NCBI GenBank assembly: GCA_032718475.1
Contig: JAUCBJ010004237.1
Location: 1 to 64,000, forward strand
Source of the DNA: Nemertoderma westbladi
Taxonomy: Eukaryota > Xenacoelomorpha > Nemertodermatida > Nemertodermatidae
DNA: 64,000 nt
Direction of reading: 5' to 3'
Part shown: positions 52,024-63,088 of the stretch, one piece after another
Numbering within the stretch: the first letter of the stretch is position 1
Layout of the letters: each line of letters starts with the position of its first letter
Made by a program: the position numbers and the translations under genes
The notes under the pieces: model-generated
Database searches by the model: none
What the model was told of the DNA's origin: nothing
What the model saw: only the letters and a program-made list of their open reading frames with translations

Positions 52024-52706
52024 TTAAATGTTTAATATTATATCGTAAATACCCGTTGTTAAGGTATGTTAGTTATTATTAATTCGTCCCTATTAAAACA
52101 TAAGGCCCTAACTCAAAAAATCATGTTTTGAGAAAATCGACTTTTTTTACTATAAATTCATGGATCCTTGTAAGCCGCTGAAAATTCGATTTTTAGGCAA
52201 AAGGAATACAAGGAATTTGATTTTGCTATTAAAATCTGTCCGAAATGGACATTTGGAATGGAAATTTTAAAAAATATTAGTTAGGGCGTTTTGAAAAAAC
52301 CAACTTTGGCAGATGTGTGTCAATTCAAAACGCCCTAACATTTCGCTGCACTGTATATATGTATTAAAGAGTGGAAAATACAGCGCGTTTTTGGTATATT
52401 GAAAAAATTTCCTCATGTCGTGTGTCTGTGTGTGTTTGGAACTGTCAATCACACTGCAGGAAATGTCTTGTAGCAGCCTTTATGTCTTGCCATTATTGAA
52501 AATTTTCGATTTCAATGCAACGTCACTCAAGTATTGATTTAACATCGATATGAATAAAAAAAAAACAAAGTATAAAGTAGAGTAGAGTACCGAGGAAAGA
52601 ACAAGAAAGAAACCGTTGATATTCATTAGTCCAAACTCGGATCTCCGCTATAACAATCTACTGTACTCCAGTCTATGAGAGATAAATGTTTCAGTTAGTC
52701 ACCGTT
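52024..52706. other. AT-rich non-coding DNA
   Basis: No recognisable gene. Contains poly-A/T tracts and aaaacgccctaac-type repeats at about 52282 and 52327. Confidence 0.5.
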
Positions 52707-53249
52707 TCATTCCTCATCTATGACCTCCTCCTCGTCGGTTTCATCTAGAGAGTCGCGAACCTCATCACCTGGTCTGAGAGCCAAGTATTCCCGATGAAAG
52801 ATTTTAGGAATAACGCCATTCTTCACTAACTTCATTAAGTCATTATATTTGGCTCTGGATATGCAAGGCTTAAACTGAAAGGCTCGCTTTGGTAGATCTA
52901 GCAAATTAGACCGACGACCAAAACCACGTATAAACTTGACTTTCACCGGCTGGGAATTCGACGTATACTGTATGTCCATTGTATCGCTGCCCCGAAGAAA
53001 TAACACCCTTCGCATTTTCGACCACCTGACTCTTTCATTTGCTTCATCCACCATCATTAAAGGAAGAATGTCATCTGCAGCTTCCATCCACTTCAGAACG
53101 TTCTTAGTTTCCAACACCTGAACCTCGTAAGGAACAGTAGCTTCATCTTGTCTAGAACCTAAGATAATCCCTGCCCACATGGATGGTGCCCAAACCATCA
53201 TGTTGGGAACAGATCTCTCAATGGTGCTGTGGATCGAATCGACTGGCAT
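52707..53249 (-). CDS. Unassigned 180-residue ORF (C-terminal part of a larger protein?)
   Basis: An intact minus-strand frame ending in a strongly acidic tail (DETDEEEVIDEE). Central features are a basic segment (RVRWSKMRRVLFLRG), FIRGFGRRSNLLDLPKRAF and CISRAKYNDLMKLVKNGVIP followed by HREYLAL. The last block resembles a C-terminal segment I associate with transposon-encoded invertebrate proteins, but I cannot name a family. The codon pattern looks coding and there are no stops. A possible upstream exon begins at ATG 53401 (MDIAFPG), with a candidate 3' splice site tatatgccag at about 53250. It may be the only intact non-retroelement coding sequence here. Confidence 0.5.
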   Translation of the reverse strand: MPVDSIHSTIERSVPNMMVWAPSMWAGIILGSRQDEATVPYEVQVLETKNVLKWMEAADDILPLMMVDEANERVRWSKMRRVLFLRGSDTMDIQYTSNSQPVKVKFIRGFGRRSNLLDLPKRAFQFKPCISRAKYNDLMKLVKNGVIPKIFHREYLALRPGDEVRDSLDETDEEEVIDEE

Positions 53250-53711
53250 ATACAGTAGTAAAAAAGGGGGAGTAAGTAGTCAACCACCAGTGTAAACGAA
53301 CTAGAAAACGTCAATCTAAGGAAAACTTCAAAGTAAAAACTCATAGGAAAACTCATAGAGAGCTTTCCACTACAGTGGCCACCTGGGAAAGCAATATCCA
53401 TTAATAGTAGTTACTGCTAGTGCATATATCCAGGACCTTATTCATCGCACACTTGCCATTTTTAGACGCAAGGTCACTGCGGTACCTCTTGGCAGATTTT
53501 ATATTCCAACCATACCGTTTCATATCATTAGGTTTTGCTTGTTCCATACTTTTGGTCTCTGTACATACATACCACTGGAGTAGTTTGTAACTCTGGCCTA
53601 GTTCTGAAAGCCACTGAGATGTAAACTAAACAAGTACACACGCCTTTACTCTCATCTGCACCTACTCTACCGTTAAATAATCACAAATATGTATTTTTAC
53701 AAAATTTATTT
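53250..53711. other. Upstream region of the unassigned ORF
   Basis: Contains the possible first exon at about 53381-53401 on the minus strand and no other recognised feature. Confidence 0.3.
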
Positions 53712-53913
53712 TTGCAAAAGGTCTTCTAACCCAGGCGTTCTATAATTGCTAATTATAAAATCGGGGTTAATACCGGTTCTCATAACTAAATCGCCAACAA
53801 TCATGGTATCTCTTGTATCATTGTATGTACCAATTGTAGCCTCAATGAAGTCAAACTTATGTAAAGGATCTCCATTATGACTGGCAGCACCTTGCGGAGG
53901 TATATAAGCTGCT
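53712..53913 (-). pseudogene. LINE endonuclease (exonuclease-endonuclease-phosphatase) scrap
   Basis: The minus-strand frame reads AAYIPPQGAASHNGDPLHKF, then DTMIVGDLVMRTGINPDFI. AYIPP followed by the GDxNxRTG...DFI region is typical of AP-type endonucleases of non-LTR elements, with the catalytic GDFN changed to GDLV. Both ends are truncated. Confidence 0.65.
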
Positions 53914-54718
53914 CATAATATTAAATTCTTTCGAAATGATGAAAGTCTGGATCCGACAATGCGGAGCTCACCTCACCTCACAAGGACATGTAACTGGATG
54001 AAATAAGGCTTTTAGGTATCGGTTTTGAGTGTGGGTTTTGGGCATGTCTTTTGAGCATGGGTTTTAAGAATGAATTTTGGGCATGGGTTTGGACATTACT
54101 CAAGCGAAAATAAGGTTGATTACGGCATTACTAGATATAGGCTTATCAAGTTAGACTCCTTCACTGCAATCGCTACAATTTGCAAAAGTCCTCATCAAAC
54201 TGTGATTTGTATACTAGAATAATTAATAATATAATTATTCAGCCAGTCAAGCAGTCTTTCCTTCGAGACCTTCTCAATGATATTAGATTTAGAACAATGA
54301 TGAACTTGGAGAATACTAACCCAGACTTCATTGTTTATATGCCTGATTAACTGGCCAAGACTTCATTCATTGTTAATGTGCCTTCTAACTTCCATAGTGT
54401 TGGTTCATCACATCATGCCATACCAGAACATAACAGTGTTGTGAGACCATGAAGGTGAGATAGGTGATATGTGTGTATGGTCAAAGTCAAAATAAATGTT
54501 ACATAAGCGAAACTTTTGAGTGAAATTTTAAAATTGACAAAATATAGGAACATTATTACCATTCGAAAGCTCTTGGCGAGCTGAATTCGAATCTGGCAAT
54601 GAAACATAAAAATAACATAACAGTAAGTCCATGTTGTCCAAAAACTGATTTATGTGATTCACATCTACAGTTTTTATGGTATTACATGAAACACAGTACT
54701 CACAGACTACATTTTAAT
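53914..54718. other. Non-coding DNA with a gggttttggg-type simple repeat
   Basis: A degenerate repeat (gtgggttttgggcatg and variants) lies at 54020-54095. No gene recognised. Confidence 0.5.
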
Positions 54719-55796
54719 GTAGACCATGAACCATTATTTTTACAGAGTTTGTAGGTGGTTGCTCATGGTATTCATTAAATGTATATTTTTGTGAAGGATT
54801 TGTGTAGACCATGAACTAAATTGCTTCAAAACTGTAGCAGTATATATTAGATTAAAAATAAATTATTCAATTAATTCATTTCGGAGCTCATTCTGAAGCA
54901 TTATATTTATTAGGTAAATACTAATTCATTTTAAACACATTCATTAATGAATTATTATTTCCTAAGTTATTTTCAGTTGGTTAGTTATTTAGTTTCTCAT
55001 TCTAGTTATTAGGGCCTACTCTACTACCGGTACTTAAATAGTTGTTTATTCATTCAGTTCAAAACCTAAAAATTTGTTATCGAAGACAGGCTGCTTCATA
55101 GCTGCTGGGGGCGTTAGCCCAGATGTTGAATCAATTCAATCAATCAAATACTAAATATAGAAATATTAATTATTAACATATTATTAGGCCTTTACAAGAC
55201 GGTAAAACTTATTATAAAATCGACCATTAATGCAGAAATGGCAGTAGCAGGATGATAGCTCGCGATATTGGAAAGCACACGGGTTCGCCTTTATATAATG
55301 TAGTTTCAACGTCCCTGCCACAGGTGTTGGGCACTTATATAATGGTGAAAGTGACGCTAATTCAGTATCAATTTGGTTCTTTGATATGTACAAGATAATA
55401 CAACTAGTCAGTTCTTTGCTGTCCTTACAGTAGTTGAAAACATTTTCAGCACTATTCAATTCATGACACGTACGTACATGTACAATTAAGTAAGAATTCA
55501 CTACTACAATACGTTAAGTAGAATACAAAAGTTTCACTTTCAATTTGCCTCTCCATAGTTAGCCTACATACATTTTGTAGACCATGAATCAGATAAATGA
55601 CTACCATGATCCATTGCTTCTGAGAGGTGTTCACGGTATTCAGTTTCATGGTCTACAATGTTTGTCTCATGATTACATACTTTGTCTCGCAGGGCCAATA
55701 CAATACATTGGCTACATACAATTGTTATTAAAAACCAATATATTCTCAATCAGCTGTTTTCAGAAATATGGTATTTAAATTTGATTCATGGTCTAC
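54719..55796. repeat. Cluster of five GTAGACCATGAA motifs
   Basis: Direct copies at 54719-54730, 54803-54814 and 55577-55588, and inverted copies at 55645-55656 and 55785-55796. The last two are each followed by aatgttt. No convincing ORF lies between. The copies may be parts of a degraded repeat family. Confidence 0.7.
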
Positions 55797-57087
55797 AATG
55801 TTTATATAAAATTCGTGAATCACTGTGTTTAGAGCGACGGGAAATGAATAATATGATATGTGGAGGTGCAAGGTGATAAATTTAAATAACCACAGATATT
55901 TGGGGTTTCAGAAGAAATATAACTTTCAGGGCTTTGTTATGGGAATTTGAATTATCCCTCTTCCAATTTTCCAACAAAAATTACGAAAAATGGTCACTTT
56001 TGGTAAACAACATTCACCCATGCAACACACCACCGACGTTTTATTTATTTGGGCGGATATTATGTTTAGAAGAAAGCTTGGCATCTCAGCTTTCTAAGTA
56101 ACATGTACTTGACACCTCAGGCAGCTCCAATCCATAGTGACAGTGCGTGGAATACGAGATGGTATAAAAGTTTCGCTCACGGTCTACAGCTTAGATCTAC
56201 ATAAGAGCACCCAAAGGGGGTGAATACAGGTATAGTTATGCGTAGAAGATGATGGATTTTAAATGTTGGTTTCTAATGTATTACCCCATAAGCTGATTGC
56301 TCTCCCAGTGCTTCCTAAGGGTATATCTACAATAAGGTTACTCACTCTGCTATGTTAGGGGGTGGATCAGGAGAATGAATTTTAGTTACACAAAGCAGTG
56401 TGTTTTGTCCTATTGCAGTCGATACTCACTGTGGATTGCAAAATGTTTTATAGTTGACCTACACTATAATACAGTAGTTGCATGTATTTAAGGAGCCTGC
56501 TCTGGCCTACCGCCTTACATACCGCCTTACATATTCACATAGAATTCACTGGGAAGAGATATTCCGCTTGACGACGGGGTAATACCTATAGAAGGAAACT
56601 AAATTTGTTATTTGGCTCTATTCGTTGTTATTTATCTGGTTGTGCATCATGGGCATTTTTTATAAATATTCGGTAATCGCATCTTATATCTTGTAAACGT
56701 GCTTGATAATGAAATTATTTGCTTCATATTATATTTTTGTTGGTAGCTAAGTTGCATTTTTTATTATGTGGGGCGAGCCACAAAGTCAGCTAGCCTCACG
56801 CCTTGCAGTTTAGACAATTTTAGTTTACTTACTGCTGACTGACATAGTTCTTTGTAATAGTCTTGGCTAGGATTTTTCCCCCGGGCTCCTTCCAGCCAGC
56901 TTGCTGGCTTTCTAGTTTAGATTATTTGAATTATTCTGCTCAGAGTTTAAATTAGAATTATTATTATTTTGCGTATTTGAATTTAAATTATTATTTAGAT
57001 TATTTTGAATATTTGAATTAGAATCATTATTCTGTATATTTAAATTAATATTATTAGTTGGATTATTTATATTTAAATTAGGAGAAA
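55797..57087. other. AT-rich non-coding DNA
   Basis: No gene recognised. ggggcgagccacaaagtcag at about 56769 is a second or third copy of the motif noted in the fold-back element. aattattatt-rich simple sequence lies at 56940-57070. Confidence 0.5.
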
Positions 57088-57425
57088 GGAGACGAGTACT
57101 GTATTAACTATACTTCTAAATAACAAGGTTTAGTGCATTATATCCCACTTTGACAGACTGTTGTAGATTGTTGAATTTATGAATGGTTGAAAAAGAATAG
57201 TAAAAATTCTAATAATCAATGATCATATTGTGATCCTTAGTGGAATGTTGTAAACTTTATAATTTGTAACCAGATGTTCAGGAAGATCACAGTGATGCGT
57301 GTAAAGGAGACGAGTACTGCATTAACTATACTTCTAAATAACAAGGTTTAGTACATCATATCCCACTTAGACAGACTGTTGTAGATCGTTGAATGTATGA
57401 ATGGTTGAAAAAGAATAGTAAAAAT
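57088..57425 (+). repeat. Direct repeat of ~120 bp, period 219 bp
   Basis: ggagacgagtactgtattaa and the next ~100 bp at 57088-57207 recur at 57307-57425 with few changes. A more diverged pair (tatacagaacaacac and tataattaacaaca) lies at about 57600-57660 and 57812-57885. Confidence 0.85.
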
Positions 57426-58400
57426 AAAAACAACTTGTTACATCACTATAATCAAAAATAACAATTAAAAATACATCAATTCAATAATTATGAGCACAAC
57501 TAAAATTTAATAAAGCTCAAAATATGTATCATGCCATCACAGGATACCACACTTTAGTGTAACCAATACATGTGTACATTTAAAATATAGGCACTCAATC
57601 AATACTGATGATATACAGAACAACACTACAATTGAAATTCTATAATATAATTAACAACAGTTAAAGACTGAAGACCTAGTTGTAAAAAAAAAGTCAAATG
57701 GACCAGGATAAAAGGTACCTGGATAAAATACATCCAGTCTATTGGTACACACAAGATTTTTAGTACCTTTTACCCGGGTAGGATTTATCTGGGTACATAC
57801 CGTTGAAATATAGGCATTCGTACTTGATACAGTATGTGATACAGAACAACACAAAAAATTAAATTATAAAATATAATTAACAACACGAATGACAAATATA
57901 ATTGTTATGCATAGTTTCCTGAACGGGTAGACATTGTACACAGTTTCAAATTTAATATAATCTGATAATTACGCCATCCCCAAAAAATGTACAGTCTACA
58001 CCATAGATTAGTCAATCCACCCACATGTAATTGTATAGTTAGATATTAAGTCGCAATTACATACTTATGGTTGAAAACACAAACTTAGTAATTTTCGATT
58101 TCTGAAAACGTAATAATTGTCATATTTTGCATACACACATTAGTTAAATTTGTAAACGCAAATACGTGAAATTTAATTTAGAGGCTTTGGCCAGTATTGT
58201 GCGGTTTAAGTTTTTAGAGTCATATTTAAATATTATATTTGCATTGGTGAGCATATAGGCCTAGTATAAATATAATAATGCCTTCTGAATATAAACTGTT
58301 TCCGAAAGTAAATATGTTCTGAAATTAGACAGAAATGTCAGGCACTTTATGTTTTCAACCTTTTGTTTATTTATGTTTAACCTCATGAAGTTTAGTTGAC
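57426..58400. other. AT-rich non-coding DNA
   Basis: Contains the diverged repeat pair mentioned above and no recognised gene. Confidence 0.5.
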
Positions 58401-58410
58401 TATAAATTTG

Positions 58411-59554
58411 TCACTCAGATTTCTTGCCTCCTAATAACAAGGATGCCTCCTCCATCTTTTCGCGGACATTGATCAGACGCTTACCTCGGAGTTCGCTGTT
58501 AAAAAATGACTGCATTATTATGTTCTCTACTTCGGACCACTTCGCTTTCTTTGAGATTGTCAACATGCCACCTGAGTCATGCTGTGCCATAATAAGATTG
58601 ATATTGTCTTTGGTTGATATACCCTCCCCCTCCATGGTGTAAGAGCTGCCCTCATTTCTCAAATACCGACAGTTCTGCTGTTGATGGCATTTGGCTAGCA
58701 GCAAGGGATTGAACTTTGTGAAGCCTTGCTTTAAAGACGGGTTTTTGAACACTCATCAGATTACTTACACCAGCACGAGCCTTAATAATGTTTGCAAGTA
58801 TAGTAAATGGAAGTGCCTTGGCATTTTCAATACAGAACTTATAGAAAATATCAAGTTTTTGTAAGTACACTCTCAATGACGTAATTTGTCTAGTCTTTTT
58901 CCCTCTTACAGATTACATCTTAAGACTCTCGTAGGACTTTAGTATATTATATTTCTCAAACATCATTTGGGCTGTGAGCCGTTTAGAAACAGCAGCACTC
59001 ATCAAACTAAAAAACTTCTTTATATATAATAACGTGAATGATTGGGCCCTCTCATCTCTCACTATGGGTAGCGCACTACTAAGATACAGTTTAAACTCAG
59101 TCTTTAAGGGGAAAGATTTTTGGTTACAGTCATAGTTCTTTTCTGGTAGTTTTGGTAGAATAAATTGGTGTGGATCATTAAGTAATTTTTCCCTTTCAGG
59201 GTTTTTTTCTCTAATCCCATTCACATCTGTGTAATGCGACATTGAATGTGTATTCGGAAGATGGTAGGCATAACGCTTTATGACGTTTTTCACAAATAGA
59301 ATAACAAGAATGCTTTCGCCTTTGTTTTCCCCTAGTAAGACGCGCCCCAATGCAGATAAGTATTGTACTTGTTTTTCGTCCTTAATGTTATGTATTGTAC
59401 AAACAAGCCTTGGGAGGTTAATTACTACCTTAAAGCACATCTTGCATTTTGAATGCATTCTTGTTTTCCCACGGTTAGGCCTACTTATATTGCTACTAGT
59501 AGGCATATCCATAGTCAAAGAATTCTGATGATCAACCAGCACCTTTATTTTCAC
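58411..59554 (-). pseudogene. Unassigned decayed zinc-finger-containing gene
   Basis: Minus-strand pieces in three frames. 59554-58913 has CKMCFKVVINLPRLVCTIHN, a C2H2-like finger, and a helical region (QVQYLSALGRVLLGEN, SFPLKTEFKLYLSS). 58876-58652 has VYLQKLDIFYKFC and KARAGVSNLMSVQ. 58752-58411 has KAKWSEVENIIMQSFFNSEL and RGKRLINVREKMEEA. The pieces are in the same order and orientation and probably form one gene broken by frameshifts, or spliced. I recognise no family beyond the finger. Confidence 0.4.
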
Positions 59555-60160
59555 CCTCTTTCATTTTTGTACTGGTGGGATATAATCTGAGTCGGATACA
59601 TCCTTCTTTCTTTGTTTTTTAGTTATAGGAGGGATATGAGATCACTCCGTTTCATGTTTTGTTCGGTACCTTTTTGTTTATTTTCTTTTTGCTTATTCTT
59701 TTCTTATTGTTCTTTCTTTGTTTTTTTGTAGTAGGGGGGATATCAGATCGTTCAGTATCGGGGCTGAGGCAGACCAGGAGACAGGCAGAACATGAGGGTT
59801 GTGGTTGTGAAGGGCACATAGAAGCGCACAAGTGACCTCCTCATTCAGTATATATGCAAGGTTTCGAGTTCTCCTTCATCTCCTTCAATACCAGTACTAT
59901 CACTGTCAGAAAATAAGTCACCAGAAGACCATTCATCATCACCATGAACATCCATTACAGATTCCTGGACAGGAATCTTCAGATCGCGATAGGGGTTCAG
60001 GGTATTGGATCCAAGAAAACTATGGTAATTCGAACCCAGCAAAGTCATAGCATAATAAGTCGCTGATAAATTGCTACTAATTTTGCCGGCTAATACCCTG
60101 CTAATTTCGCCGGATAAAAGCCGGCTTTTTGGTTCCAATGTGGATTTCAGAGAGAAATAT
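59555..60160. other. Low-complexity and possible decayed coding DNA
   Basis: tttctttgttttt-type tracts at 59600-59740. A minus-strand acidic frame (60138-59845, DDEWSSGDLFSDSDSTG) could be a coding remnant upstream of the zinc-finger gene, but nothing supports it further. Confidence 0.35.
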
Positions 60161-60162
60161 CC

Positions 60163-60405
60163 GTCGTTTAGTAGACTATTTATTAGCCTTCGATTAGTAT
60201 TTTACGAAACATATTTGAAGGATAATTCGAAGACAAAAATGCTTCGTTTAGTAGACTATTTGCCTGTGATTAGAAGTTTATGAAGCATTTTTCGAAGGAT
60301 GATTTCGAAGATAAAAATGCTTCGTTTAGTAGACTATTAGCCTTCAATTAGAAGTTTATGAAGCATTTTCGAAGGATAATTTCATACATTATTTGAAGCA
60401 TTTTC
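60163..60405 (+). repeat. Three tandem units of ~79 bp
   Basis: Units start at about 60163, 60243 and 60321 with cttcgtttagtagactatt, and continue with agaagtttatgaagcatttt and cgaaggataat. Divergence is moderate. Confidence 0.85.
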
Positions 60406-61199
60406 GATGCATAAAAAAGACTTTTTTCGAAGAAAAAAAATGCTACTGCTACAAACAAGTCCAAATCACTGGACCTGCCTGTGGATGCTTTCGTGGAGAG
60501 GGATAGGGGGGGGGGGGGGGGGGGGGTATTGGCCTACCTACCTTATCCTACCCTACACCATAAAAAATTAAATAAAAGATTTAAAAATAATTATTAATTA
60601 AGAATATATTTTATACAGTATAGAGCAGTAGAGTAAATAGTTTCTGTATCATTATAGTATAAAAGGATATATTTTTTAAAACTTTCAGTTTCGGATATAG
60701 TACACCTTTAATACAGAAAAAATATGTGCTTTGTTTGTCCCCAGGATTTCCCTGAAAGACATAGTCAGATAGTCTCGTTTTTACAGGTGTCTGACATTCT
60801 GACAGTGACATAGGGCAGTATGGACCTCGCCTTTACCTCTAGCTCTGCCATACACTCAGACCTGCAGATTCTGGAAACATGGATTACCGCACCTTTAAGG
60901 ACAGACACAGCATCACGCAGTAATTAATGGATTTATTTCATAAAACAATATGAATGGCACTGGACATAATATAGATCAATTTTCTTTGCACCAGATGATA
61001 TTATTATATAATCGACAATTCGAAAAAACTGATAACTTTGTACTAATTCACTGCTAAATATGGTCCCCAGATAAACAAATATTCGGATTATTAGTAGGCA
61101 TAACTATATAATTATTATTTTACTCTCAGTATTTGCCGGATAAAACATAACATACAGTAACTATGCATAACTAAACAAAACTAAGCTAAATGATCCAAC
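60406..61199. other. Non-coding DNA with a 21-G run
   Basis: The G run is at 60506-60526. Otherwise AT-rich, with no gene recognised. Confidence 0.6.
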
Positions 61200-61640
61200 C
61201 TTTGAAAAGTCTACAAATTTATCCTTCGTTTAGAAGGTAATTTATCCTTCGAATAGAAGGTAATTTATCCTTCGAATAGTAGCATAAATTATCATTCTAA
61301 ACGAAGGATAAAAACTATAAATTCATCCACCCTTCGAAAAGTCTACAAATTTAGCCTTCGTATAGAAGGATAATTTATCCTTTGAATAGCAGCATAAATT
61401 ATCCCTCTAAACGAAGAATAAAAATTATCAATTCTTCCACCCTTCGAAAAGTCTACAAATTTATCCTTGGTTTAGAAGGATAATTTATCCGGCGAATAGT
61501 AGGCATATTTACCCTTCTATTTGCCGGCTAAAAACTAGCTAAATCTTCAGAATCTTCGAATAGTCTTCAAATGTATCCTTCATTTAGAAGGATAATTTAT
61601 CCTACGAATTGTAGACTGAATTTTAAACTGTGTGTGATAT
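61200..61640 (+). repeat. Tandem array, about four units of 110-132 bp
   Basis: gaaaagtctacaaatttatc marks unit starts near 61204, 61336 and 61446, with a diverged one near 61557. Each unit contains inverted tccttcgtttagaagga-type segments. The sequence is related to the 60163-60405 array (ttcgtttag / gaaggataa). Confidence 0.85.
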
Positions 61641-62175
61641 TTTCCCCTTAATGGAAAACTGTATAACTGCAGAGTAGTGGTTAGCGTCCTCGCAAACAGA
61701 ACCTATAGTGCAGTAGGTCACTGCAGCATCTATCATATTAAAATGGAAGGTTTTAATTTCAGACATTTCACACAATTGCATAATTCTGCACTGGTTAGCG
61801 TCCTCCCCAAACACGAAAACTATGGTGTAGTAGTACTCTGCCAAGTGCCAAGTATCAGCAAAAAAGCATTCATAAACAACAAAATTGTAGGTTTCCTCAG
61901 ACATTTCATCCCCAAATAGCGGCAGACTGTAGATTGGTCATTGTCTCCCCAAATACACAACCTACGGTGTAGTATACTCTGCTTGGTATCAGGAAAAAAA
62001 AACATAAACATATTGTGTAAAGGACCTAAGTATCAGCTAAAAATCATTATTAATAACTAAATAGGATAAGATTTTCACTTTAAGACATTTCGCCTCCTAG
62101 TGGCAGACTGAAGAACCGGAAACTGGTCGGCGTCCTCCCAACAAGCAACACACCTATGGTCAGGTAGAATTTCTT
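61641..62175 (+). repeat. Four diverged repeat units (ttagcgtcctc...)
   Basis: ttagcgtcctcccaaacac-type starts near 61679, 61794, 61938 and 62126 are each followed by acctatggtgtag, then a tcagacatttc...ggcagactg block. Spacing is irregular (about 115-190 bp). No ORF is convincing. Confidence 0.7.
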
Positions 62176-63088
62176 CTTCAAATTGTCAGTTAGAACAGAG
62201 TGGTTACGATGATGCAACTGCTGTTATAATTTCCTGCTTGCTGACCAGTAATTTGGTCGATAACAAAACAAATACAGAATAACGCCATTTTACCTCAAAT
62301 ACGCATTCATGCAAATCAAGTAAATGTGTAAAAAACCAGCCTCGAGATAGCCTTTATGTTCACGGGCTCAGGATGGTCTGCATCATATAGATGCAGTGAT
62401 GCACGAACATGATAGTGTCAAGATCCAACTTGTAGGATGACGGACTGACGACCTGCTAGGCCTACCTCGCTAGCACCCATCCATCCGGTACACTGCAAAA
62501 ATGAATAATTGAATCATTTTGTGTTTATGATTATAAACATGTGAACTGAAAAAGCTAATCTAAGATTTACTGCTTGTTCTTACCAATATTAGTCAAGAAC
62601 CAATCAAGGTAGTTCCACTCTTCTGCTCTCCTGCTGGGTCCTATTTATTGAGATTACTACTTAACCAACCCAGCCTGCCTGCAGGCCACCCCAAGATATG
62701 ATTGGTCTGCCAGTAGCTAGCTACCTTGCTAACACTTTACTCTCAGCTTTGCCAGGCCTGTGTACTGCCAAAAGGAATATTCGAAACACTTAGTGATATT
62801 GACACACAACATATTGCGGCAACCACAAAATAAGCATTCACACAAGAAAACGTGTAAAATTAGTCTCCAGGATAGCGATAGTTTACGTGCTCGGAACAAG
62901 AGCTTCCCATCGATGTATCATTTGTTCAGATTGGTGCTCGTGTGTCGGAGCGTATAGCTTGGACAGACTCACAGACAGACAATGCATATTTATATATATA
63001 GATTATTATAGGTCTATAAGGTCAGAAGGTAGCAAACTAACACACTTTTATTTTTCTGTTGTTCAACATAACGCACATAAACAGCATA
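62176..63088. other. Non-coding DNA upstream of the transposase remnant
   Basis: Two diverged segments (about 62300-62530 and 62800-62920) look like old copies of each other (cattcat/cac...gtgtaaaa). A tatatatata tract lies at about 62991-63001. It may contain the 5' end of the pogo/Tigger-like element. Confidence 0.4.

Noticed and set aside
55184-55501. 105-codon minus-strand ORF
   Set aside because: No recognisable motif and isolated; could not be supported as a gene.
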